Shown here one piece after another: positions 1-5,262 of a stretch of 11,704 nt of DNA. The DNA is taken from assembly GCA_945957075.1 (NCBI GenBank), contig CAMFJP010000030.1:1-11704 (forward strand), read 5' to 3'. The notes beneath the pieces are model-generated. The model was not told where the DNA came from and searched no databases. It saw only the letters and a program-made list of their open reading frames with translations. The position numbers and the translations under genes were made by a program. The stretch comes from an uncultured Chlamydiae bacterium. GTDB taxonomy: Bacteria; Chlamydiota; Chlamydiia; Chlamydiales; Rhabdochlamydiaceae. Within the stretch, counting starts at the first letter, position 1. Each line of letters begins with the position of its first letter.

Positions 1-489
1 TTGTTCTACCTGCAAAGAAGGCTGCAGAGCGCCCCGTTTTTTGAGCCATTGGACCATTTCATAAGCAATCGGATGCCCTATTGTTGTAAAGGGGGTGGCA
101 TCATGTGGAGCAAAGGGAGATCTGTACTTGTAAGGTTCTTCTGCTCTATGTAGATAAAGACACAGTGAATTGCGACTATACGTTTTTCCATCACTTCCTA
201 AAAGAGGTTCCTCATCCAATGGAGTATGCGAAATAGCGTCTTTGAGAATCTCTTGCAAAAGCGCTGTAAACTCATGCTCTATACGATAGACATCTACATT
301 TAGATTAAGCGCAGAAAAAAACTGCTGCTGCCAGTGGCGCACAGATTCCGTTACTGGATCTTGCAGAGGAGAGCGCGCAAGTAGATCACGAAGACAGCTT
401 AGCTCCGCATGATTTCTTCTGCGAATGGCTGTCTCTTGAATTTCCTGAAGCACCGGGATTTCTTGACATCGCGTTGTTGTAATAACCAT
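1..489 (-). CDS. U-box-like domain protein, C-terminus cut off by the window edge
   Basis: Open frame from ATG at 489-487 to position 1 with no stop, giving at least 163 residues; the end lies outside the window. A GGGGAT ribosome binding site sits 5 nt before the ATG, and the gap to the previous gene is 9 nt, so this is the fifth gene of the run. Residues about 88-152 resemble a U-box, the zinc-free RING-like fold of E3 ubiquitin ligases: PLLGSDGKTYSR (residues 95-106) matches the family's PV-x-SDG-x-TY-x-R signature, and a later SPF followed by IGHP-IAYEMVQWL matches the usual SP-x-T ... PN-x-x-L-x-x-x-I segment. The usual opening DPI motif is not clear. Residues 1-87 are helical and unrecognised. 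If active it would bind an E2 enzyme; bacteria generally lack ubiquitin, so the likely setting is a eukaryotic host cell. The domain call is by eye, and function is inferred. Confidence 0.72.
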   Translation of the reverse strand, partial: MVITTTRCQEIPVLQEIQETAIRRRNHAELSCLRDLLARSPLQDPVTESVRHWQQQFFSALNLNVDVYRIEHEFTALLQEILKDAISHTPLDEEPLLGSDGKTYSRNSLCLYLHRAEEPYKYRSPFAPHDATPFTTIGHPIAYEMVQWLKKRGALQPSLQVEQ

Positions 490-498
490 ATATCCCCA

Positions 499-963
499 CT
501 AATTGACATTTTGAGAAATATACTTACTAAACTCTTGACCACATAAAAATAAAGAGGCTTCACAGGGAGGCCTCTTTACAGGCAATGTATGCGCAAAACC
601 ATCCAAAGACCGTTTTAAGACAGCCACCTGTAATTTCCTTTGGAACAGCTCCTTTTCACGTTGCACGACAGAAAAGGTGAGATCCCTTTGAGTTTGTTGC
701 AGATTGGAAATCGTTTGCGATAGATGATCGTTTTGAAATTTGCAAGCTCCCAGCGTGTCCATCGCATCGATCTCTTGGATGAGCTGATCAGCAATTGCAC
801 CTACATTTTTTTGTCTTTCTAAAAGAGCCTGGGTTATTTTATTCACTTTTTCCTCTAATTCCTGTTGCTTATGCTCTAATGCACGCTGTACAAGATTTTC
901 TCCAGAATAGCCTTGGCGATGCATATGGATAAATTGTATCCTGTCGTCTACAGAAAGAGGCAT
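499..963 (-). CDS. small coiled-coil protein of unknown function
   Basis: A protein of 154 residues that I do not recognise. I chose ATG at 963-961, one base after the stop of the preceding gene; a longer frame from a GTG at 990 would overlap that gene by 26 nt without an evident ribosome binding site. From about residue 20 to 120 the sequence is rich in Gln, Glu, Lys and regularly spaced Leu/Ile/Val (for example HKQQELEEKVNKITQALLER), which suggests a long helical coiled coil. The last 40 residues, with two Cys and two Pro, are probably not helical. There is no signal peptide or membrane segment. Its place between coiled-coil genes and a U-box-like gene suggests it belongs to the same complex or effector set, but this is inference. 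The 9-nt gap to the next gene supports co-transcription. Confidence 0.75.
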   Translation of the reverse strand: MPLSVDDRIQFIHMHRQGYSGENLVQRALEHKQQELEEKVNKITQALLERQKNVGAIADQLIQEIDAMDTLGACKFQNDHLSQTISNLQQTQRDLTFSVVQREKELFQRKLQVAVLKRSLDGFAHTLPVKRPPCEASLFLCGQEFSKYISQNVN

Positions 964-964
964 A

Positions 965-1690
965 TTAAATCTTTTTAAGCGCGTTTTCACAATCGGCTAG
1001 CAACTGAAGAAAAACCCTTTGTTCTCCTTCGCTCTGTTTGCCAGCCTGTTCTATTTGCTCAGCCTGCAGGATAAGAGCGCCGAAAATTCCCTCGACTTTT
1101 CCTGTAAGCGCATCCAGGCGCTGATGCATTGCATGCGTGGTCCCCTCACGCTCTGCATGGAGAGCAGAGAGTCTTTGTTTTAAAAAAGTAAAAAGATGCA
1201 CAAGCTCTGCGTTGGTAGCATTGGCAGAACTGTATAGTTGCTGAATCTGTCTATGAAAATAGGCCTCAATTGCAACCAAGCGCTCTTCACAAATGACGCT
1301 TTGTCGACTAAGTTCCTCTATTTCATCAATGTACAGATCAACGGATACGCCATCTGGGACGACAAGTAGCGCGCACGCTGCATCTTCAAACGCCAAAAGC
1401 TTGTCTTGATTTTCCAGGAGTTTTTCCTGTGCAAGAGCTGGACGAATAATATCACAAATCAAAAAACAAAGCGCCAAAGAGGGCTCTTCTTCTCCTGCGT
1501 GATCAAAATAATGCAAAGACTCCTCTTCCCACTGCCTAAGAGCGCTAAGCTCTAGACATGAAAACAGACCAGACGATCTCATGCTATCTAACAAAACAAG
1601 GACTCTGCTTTTCAAAGGCATGTGTAAATGCAAAACCGCTTCTTGTGCTTGCATGTAAGGGGTGCAAGTTATCGTTGTTGTTACTGTCAT
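965..1690 (-). CDS. helical protein of unknown function in the U-box-like cassette
   Basis: A protein of 241 residues with no family I recognise. Its ATG (1690-1688) overlaps the stop of the previous gene in an ATGA arrangement, and no clear ribosome binding site precedes it, so translation is probably coupled. The N-terminus MTVTTT resembles the MVITTT of the U-box-like protein at the end of the run, possibly a shared secretion or targeting leader; this is weak evidence. Residues 25-110 look globular and hydrophobic, with several Cys and acidic patches. From about residue 115 to the end the sequence is mostly amphipathic helix with Gln/Glu/Leu spacing typical of coiled coil. There is no obvious signal peptide or membrane helix. 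The strongest statement possible is that it is a co-expressed partner of the coiled-coil and U-box-like proteins around it. Confidence 0.75.
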   Translation of the reverse strand: MTVTTTITCTPYMQAQEAVLHLHMPLKSRVLVLLDSMRSSGLFSCLELSALRQWEEESLHYFDHAGEEEPSLALCFLICDIIRPALAQEKLLENQDKLLAFEDAACALLVVPDGVSVDLYIDEIEELSRQSVICEERLVAIEAYFHRQIQQLYSSANATNAELVHLFTFLKQRLSALHAEREGTTHAMHQRLDALTGKVEGIFGALILQAEQIEQAGKQSEGEQRVFLQLLADCENALKKI

Positions 1691-2112
1691 AACGGTGTAC
1701 TGCTTGTAAGAGATGCATTAACTCTACCAGTAAAGAACGAAGTCGTGTGTTGATGGCTCTGATATCGAGTGGTTAAATCTGCCATTTGCTGCTTCATATG
1801 TGTCATATCCTGACGGAGCTGGTTTATTCCCTGCCTCAGCTCACTAATTACCTGAGCGGACGCATCTTTCTCTGCACAGTGAAGATGCTCTAAAGTTTCC
1901 ATGCGGGTTTTTTCTGCAATTAGCTCAGCTTTTAATGCAGCATTTTCTTCTGTTAGGGCAGCAACAACCCCCTCTGTCCTTTCCATAAATGTGCGAAAGG
2001 TGATCCCCGTTTTGACAATCTCTTCCTCTAGACTATCAGATGATCTAGCAACCATTGTTAGCATATTAGTCATCAAGGCCATTTGCATTGGATTTACAAC
2101 AGTTAAAGACAT
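1687..2112 (-). CDS. small coiled-coil protein of unknown function
   Basis: A protein of 141 residues starting at ATG 2112-2110, with AGGAA placed 6 nt upstream. It lies 16 nt after the preceding gene and overlaps the next by 4 nt. The first 25 residues are Met-rich and mildly hydrophobic (MSLTVVNPMQMALMTNML) but have no positive charge at the front, so this is not a Sec signal. Residues about 50-120 have a strong heptad-like pattern with alternating Glu/Lys and Leu (ALTEENAALKAELIAEKTRM and onward), a clear coiled coil. The tail of about 20 residues is rich in Ser/Thr and probably disordered. Small size, an uncharged Ser/Thr-rich N-terminus and coiled coil are common among chlamydial type III secretion substrates and chaperone-bound proteins, but nothing here proves secretion. 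No family assignment is possible. Confidence 0.75.
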   Translation of the reverse strand: MSLTVVNPMQMALMTNMLTMVARSSDSLEEEIVKTGITFRTFMERTEGVVAALTEENAALKAELIAEKTRMETLEHLHCAEKDASAQVISELRQGINQLRQDMTHMKQQMADLTTRYQSHQHTTSFFTGRVNASLTSSTPL

Positions 2113-2128
2113 AGTATTTTCCTAAAAG

Positions 2129-3082
2129 TTATGAAATTGTACATAAGGACTTGCTTGAGCTGCGACGTAAATCCTCCACTTCTTGTGCTTTTTGTGCATA
2201 AAGAGCTCTAAGACGTCTAATATCTGCTTCTTGCAGGCTACAGGTGGTCTTTGCCTCATTTAAGTGCCCCTGCGTGATATGAAGCTGTCTCATGCCCTCT
2301 TCAATACGATCTTGTAATACGTCAGTTGTGGCTTGGTGCGCCTGTTCTATGCACTCTATACGGCGATGAATGTTTTGCTCATGCAATGCAGCTCTTTTCT
2401 CTGCAAGCTCAGTCTGCTGATGGATGAGCTCTTGTGTTTTTCTCCATAGATTGGCGTATGCTTGCGTAGCTTCTTTCATGGGCCCGCGCAATCCCTCTTT
2501 TACAGTACTTGCGAGCACTGCATTGCGTGCAAGTTGACAATAAATAAATACCTGAAAGGCAGGATCCATTTCACAGCTATCACGCGTTATCAAAGAACGT
2601 TCTAATATAGAAGCAGGGAAGTCACAAGAAACGAAGCGAAGAGAACCGATCCAAGCTAACATCTCTAATGCAAAATCATGAGGCCTTAGGCTGGTTAAAC
2701 GTTCTCCATCAAATGGAGATTGTGGATGCAGTGTACGATAGTGTTCTAACTGCCAGCCCTCCCAAGTCCATTCACGCTCAAGTACTGGGTGCTGTAAGGG
2801 AGAACCATCGAGCGGATTGACTAAAATCTTATGGCGCAGTTTATCGATTTGCGTCCGGGCGGCTATCCATTCTGCGGATCCAAGGGACCCTCCTGCTAGA
2901 TCAACAGATACAGCCTTTGCCCCCCATTTAAATAAACGCAACGAAAGAGGATCACGCCAAGAGTCATACTTTATAAGTATTTTTCCTAATTGATCGAGCG
3001 CTGTTTCTGCATCAAACCGCGAAGACAACACTAAAGGAGGATAGGTTACCGTCCCTACCCTACTTACCTGAGTAAAACTCAT
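2129..3082 (-). CDS. diverged U-box-like domain plus C-terminal coiled coil
   Basis: A protein of 317 residues, first gene of the five-gene minus-strand run, with AGGAA 6 nt before its ATG. Residues about 84-147 follow the U-box plan: a PLDGSPLQHPV opening (like the family's PI-x-x-x-x-M-x-DPV), a Trp-rich middle in place of the usual G-x-TY-x-R, then PQSPFDGERLTSLRPHDFAL and MLAWI, matching SP-x-T-x-x-x-L-x-x-L-x-PN-x-x-L-x-x-x-I. The SPF and H-x-x-A-x-EM-x-x-W pieces are also shared with the U-box-like protein at the other end of the run, which suggests paralogy. Residues 205-308 are a long charged coiled coil, probably for oligomerisation or partner binding; the tail ends in Ser-rich sequence. 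No signal peptide or membrane segment. With the central signature altered, ligase activity is uncertain; it could instead be a binding scaffold. The domain call rests on pattern matching by eye. Confidence 0.72.
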   Translation of the reverse strand: MSFTQVSRVGTVTYPPLVLSSRFDAETALDQLGKILIKYDSWRDPLSLRLFKWGAKAVSVDLAGGSLGSAEWIAARTQIDKLRHKILVNPLDGSPLQHPVLEREWTWEGWQLEHYRTLHPQSPFDGERLTSLRPHDFALEMLAWIGSLRFVSCDFPASILERSLITRDSCEMDPAFQVFIYCQLARNAVLASTVKEGLRGPMKEATQAYANLWRKTQELIHQQTELAEKRAALHEQNIHRRIECIEQAHQATTDVLQDRIEEGMRQLHITQGHLNEAKTTCSLQEADIRRLRALYAQKAQEVEDLRRSSSKSLCTIS

Positions 3083-3109
3083 ATAGGTTCCTAGATATGT
3101 TAGGGAAGG

Positions 3110-3139
3110 ACTTTACAAAATCTTATAACAAAAAGTCAA
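3110..3139 (-). promoter_or_regulatory. possible promoter of the U-box-like operon
   Basis: In the 67-nt gap between the stop of sthA and the first gene of the cassette, the minus strand reads TTGACT (3139-3134), an 18-nt spacer and TAAAGT (3115-3110), about 27 nt before the ATG. This resembles a housekeeping promoter with a weak -10. An alternative -10, TATAAG, lies inside the spacer. No terminator hairpin separates sthA from the cassette, so read-through from sthA is also possible. Confidence 0.3.
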
Positions 3140-3149
3140 AGCGTTTCTA

Positions 3150-4547
3150 TTATTGTTTCACTTTGTGACCGCGGATCATGGAGAGCCCATCATAGGCCGC
3201 ATATTTGTAAAGATCATGAAGGGTCGGGAAGTTAAATACCGTGCCGATAACATCGTACAGGTTTTTTTTCTCCTCTACCAAAATCATCCCATAATGAATG
3301 AGCTCGCAAGCAATATGCCCAATAATGTGGACACCTAAAACAACAAGGGAGTTTTTATCGAAAAGAATTTTGATAAAACCAGATTGCGCCCCCATAATCT
3401 TTCCTCTGGGCATGTCGGCATAACGCGCCTTCCCTACCATATAGGAAATGTTTTTTTCTCGTGCCTGCTGTTCGGTAAGGCCAATCATAGAAATCTCTGG
3501 AATCGTATAAATCCCATAAGGAACATATTCTGGCAAATGTTCAAGATCGCGCATGCTAAACATATGCGCCACAGCAACGCGTCCTTGATCCATACTAGTA
3601 CTTGCAAGCGCTGGGAAACCAATCACATCCCCCACAGCATAAATATGGGGCACTTGCGTGCGATAAAAGCTATCCACATGAATTGTTTCTCTTTTATCAG
3701 GAACAATACCAATTTTTTCCAGGCCAAGTTCTTTAACATGCCCACATCTGCCGGCTGCATATAGAAAAAGATCGGCTGTCAGCACGTTTCCATCTTGTAA
3801 ATCGATCTGCAAGGGCTCATTTTCTTGAGAGGGAACGTGAACCTCTTTTACACTTGTATTGAACAAAATATCGACCCCAGATGCGCGCATTTGTTTGATA
3901 AGCTCTTCGGTAACTTCTGCGTCCACATGTGGCAAAAGGGCATCCTTGTCGTTGATAAGATAGACCTTTGTTCCCATCGTAGAAAAAATCGTGACGTATT
4001 CACACCCAATGACACCAGCTCCCACAATGCAAAGAGACCTTGGGAACGCCTCTATATGCAAAATAGTATCGGAATCGTGAACACGCTTTGCATCAAAGGG
4101 AATATGGGGAGGATGATAGGGATAGGATCCCGTTGCAATCAAAATGTATTTACCCCAAATCTCTGTATCTTTTACACGCACTGTGTGCGCATCTACAAAA
4201 GAGGCTGTTCCCTTGTATATAGCCACACCATGTGCATGTAAATTTTGATGGATTTCCTCCGCACACGACTTTGTGATGTAATTTTTTCGATACATAAAAT
4301 CGCGCACCGATGCCGGATGCTGCAGACTCCGATCTATTCCATAGAGCCCCTTTTCATATTTTCCAGAGAGAAATAGAGCCGTTTCTTTTAACGTTTTCGA
4401 AGGCAAGGTCCCCGTAACAACTTCGGCGCCGCCAAACGTCGTCTCTTTTTCAATAATGGCAACTTTGTGTCCAAAATAGGCGGCTTTAACAGCACCTTTT
4501 TCACCAGCTGGCCCTGTGCCAATCACAACTAAATCATATTTTTCCAT
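3150..4547 (-). CDS. sthA: soluble pyridine nucleotide transhydrogenase (Si-specific NAD(P)+ transhydrogenase)
   Basis: A flavoprotein of 465 residues, almost the same length as E. coli SthA. The family transfers hydride between NADPH and NAD+ in the cytosol, usually draining excess NADPH. Visible motifs: FAD-binding GTGPAGEKG at residues 10-18; GTLPSK at 46-51; the ATG motif near 138-140; the second dinucleotide site IVGAGVIGCEY at 174-184; the FAD motif YAVGDV at 303-308; and a C-terminal dimerisation domain with VFNFPTLHDLYKYAA, matching the FNYPTL of SthA rather than the HPTLSE of lipoamide dehydrogenase. The redox Cys pair of disulfide reductases is absent: the usual position before GTLPSK reads FGGAEVV with no Cys. 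This supports transhydrogenase over lipoamide dehydrogenase or glutathione reductase. The start has AGGGG about 6 nt upstream. It is divergent from the AGCS gene across a repeat-filled gap. Confidence 0.9.
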   Translation of the reverse strand: MEKYDLVVIGTGPAGEKGAVKAAYFGHKVAIIEKETTFGGAEVVTGTLPSKTLKETALFLSGKYEKGLYGIDRSLQHPASVRDFMYRKNYITKSCAEEIHQNLHAHGVAIYKGTASFVDAHTVRVKDTEIWGKYILIATGSYPYHPPHIPFDAKRVHDSDTILHIEAFPRSLCIVGAGVIGCEYVTIFSTMGTKVYLINDKDALLPHVDAEVTEELIKQMRASGVDILFNTSVKEVHVPSQENEPLQIDLQDGNVLTADLFLYAAGRCGHVKELGLEKIGIVPDKRETIHVDSFYRTQVPHIYAVGDVIGFPALASTSMDQGRVAVAHMFSMRDLEHLPEYVPYGIYTIPEISMIGLTEQQAREKNISYMVGKARYADMPRGKIMGAQSGFIKILFDKNSLVVLGVHIIGHIACELIHYGMILVEEKKNLYDVIGTVFNFPTLHDLYKYAAYDGLSMIRGHKVKQ

Positions 4548-4571
4548 TAGACCCCTTTCGAAACTTCATTT

Positions 4572-4770
4572 ACTCATGTTACGCAGCCACAAACGCGGTG
4601 GCATAACACAAATTAAACTATTTCACCACAGAGAGCGCAGAGGTGCGCCTTGCGCGCAAAAGATGAGTAATTAAATATCTTGCGCGCAAGGCGCGCCTCT
4701 GCGCTCTCTGTGGTGAAAATCTTATTTAACTTATGTTACAAGACAGAATCAGCGGCTGCGTAACATGAGT
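4572..4770. repeat. palindromic element of about 200 bp with exact 17-bp outer arms
   Basis: ACTCATGTTACGCAGCC at 4572-4588 is the exact reverse complement of 4754-4770. Just outside, 4564-4571 and 4771-4779 remain partly complementary. Between the outer arms and the inner 39-bp stem, the flanks (about 4589-4620 and 4719-4753) are also loosely complementary, with shared AT-rich blocks around TTAAA and ATAAC. The entire stretch therefore reads as one imperfect palindrome centred near 4670. Terminal inverted repeats without a coding centre are typical of miniature inverted-repeat elements (MITEs), but I see no clear target-site duplication. Confidence 0.65.
4621..4718. repeat. long hairpin with 39-bp stem
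   Basis: Positions 4621-4659 pair with 4680-4718 with a single mismatch (T at 4644 opposite G at 4695), leaving a 20-nt AT-rich loop. The stem starts TTTCACCACAGAGAGCGCAG and ends in the self-complementary TTGCGCGCAA, so it is GC-rich and very stable. There is no U-tract that would make it a standard intrinsic terminator, and neither flanking gene ends here. The ACCACAGAGAGCGCAGAGG block resembles purine-rich intergenic repeats that I recall from many environmental bacterial genomes; I could not verify this. Confidence 0.8.
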
Positions 4771-4872
4771 GAATAAAATACAGGGCCGCTCTAATTAGTT
4801 GAAAAATAGGGCTTTGACGCGGGTCCACGGGCTTAAAAAACCCAAAGTTCAGGTTAACAACTACACGACAGA

Positions 4873-4938
4873 ATTTCGGCGTTGTTGCACAATTATCAAG
4901 TAGATCTACATAGTTCCCACAATTTTCAAAGCATATAA
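4873..4938 (-). pseudogene. decayed coding fragment in the left palindrome arm
   Basis: On the minus strand this stretch encodes ICFENCGNYVDLLDNCA plus a few residues, within an open frame spanning 4990-4736. A closely related segment, FFENCGGYVDLLDNCA, is encoded on the opposite strand at 5170-5217. Over 45 aligned bases there are five differences; three are silent third-position changes and two fall in one codon (Asn to Gly). That pattern suggests the repeat came from a real coding sequence. The 84-residue open frame as a whole is probably not a gene: its start lies in an inserted hairpin and its end in the other palindrome. I do not recognise the family. Confidence 0.35.
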
Positions 4939-5215
4939 AAGAAAGCATGATGGGGGGAGCAGCCCCGGGCAGGGGCTTCTTCATGTTCATGCTTTATTAG
5001 ACATCTTGCGTAACTCGCTTTGTTTGGTAGCGCCGCGCTTTTTGGCAGCTTTAAACCCAAATTTTTCGGCAATATGTCCCCATATTACCTCGAAATTTGA
5101 GTTTAAAGCTGCTCAAAAATCATCAGCGCTGCCAAGCAAAGCGAGTTATGCAAGAAGTCTATTTTGTATTCTTTGAAAATTGCGGGGGCTATGTAGATCT
5201 ACTTGACAATTGCGC
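4887..5215. repeat. imperfect palindrome of about 330 bp
   Basis: The palindrome is centred at about 5078. Outer arms: 4887-4931 against 5171-5215, 40 of 45 bases complementary, each with the exact core TCAAGTAGATCTACATAG or its complement. Middle arms: 5003-5031 against 5127-5155, 26 of 29, reading CTTGCRTAACTCGCTTTG. Inner arms: about 5044-5076 against 5081-5113, 27 of 33, closing with AATATG-tccc-CATATT. The arms are collinear apart from an extra stretch of about 60 bases in the left arm (near 4939-4998). This is either an inverted duplication of one segment or an old mobile element of the palindromic type. Confidence 0.75.
4942..4995. repeat. small hairpin inserted in the left arm of the large palindrome
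   Basis: AAAGCATGA (4942-4950) is the exact reverse complement of TCATGCTTT (4987-4995). Inside them, GGAGCAGCCCC pairs with GGGGCTTCTTC with two mismatches, around a short GGGCA loop. The matching place in the right arm of the large palindrome lacks this stretch, so it appears to be an insertion of about 60 bases. No target duplication is clear. Confidence 0.6.
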
Positions 5216-5252
5216 AGAAATGCCCCGTGACACATTACGCGTTTTGGGCTAA
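5148..5252 (+). other. 34-codon frame ending at the AGCS ribosome binding site; leader peptide or repeat remnant
   Basis: ATG at 5148 opens a 34-residue frame, MQEVYFVFFENCGG and onward to RVLG, with TAA at 5250-5252. The stop touches the AAAAGG ribosome binding site of the AGCS gene, whose ATG is only 10 nt further on. Its central part is the right-arm copy of the coding-like repeat. Two readings are possible: a remnant of the duplicated sequence, or a short upstream frame that couples translation to the transporter. No ribosome binding site is evident before 5148, so I prefer the remnant. Confidence 0.25.
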
Positions 5253-5262
5253 AAGGTAGAGT

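Larger units (their letters stand above)
4548..5262. other. repeat-filled intergenic region between divergent genes
   Basis: This 715-base stretch holds no gene I would accept. Most of it is taken up by inverted repeats, listed separately: a palindrome of about 200 bp (4572-4770) with a strong inner hairpin, and a palindrome of about 330 bp (4887-5215) whose left arm is interrupted by a smaller hairpin. Because the flanking genes point away from one another, both of their promoters must lie here or within the repeats, and neither gene needs a terminator here. I could not identify a convincing promoter for either side. The structure suggests decayed mobile elements or repeats that inserted between the genes. 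Confidence 0.7.

Noticed and set aside
352..372. SPLQDPV in the partial left-edge protein, resembling the SPLQHPV of the other U-box-like protein
   Set aside because: None of the following U-box pieces occur after it, and a better match lies about 50 residues further on; probably chance.
3153..4241. Plus-strand open frames opposite sthA (3153-3338, 3384-3764, 3825-4241)
   Set aside because: They are antisense to a well-supported enzyme gene, have no recognisable protein features and lack ribosome binding sites.
4621..4718. Rho-independent terminator
   Set aside because: Both neighbouring genes start rather than end at this gap, and no U-tract follows either arm.
4736..4990. 84-residue minus-strand frame in the intergenic gap
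   Set aside because: Its start lies in an inserted hairpin and its end in a different palindrome. Only the short repeat-shared part looks coding-derived.
5203..5208. Perfect TTGACA as a -35 box for the AGCS gene
   Set aside because: No acceptable -10 lies 16-18 nt downstream (the bases read CCGTGACA), and the hexamer is part of the repeat arm, where it is also a Leu-Asp-Asn coding stretch.
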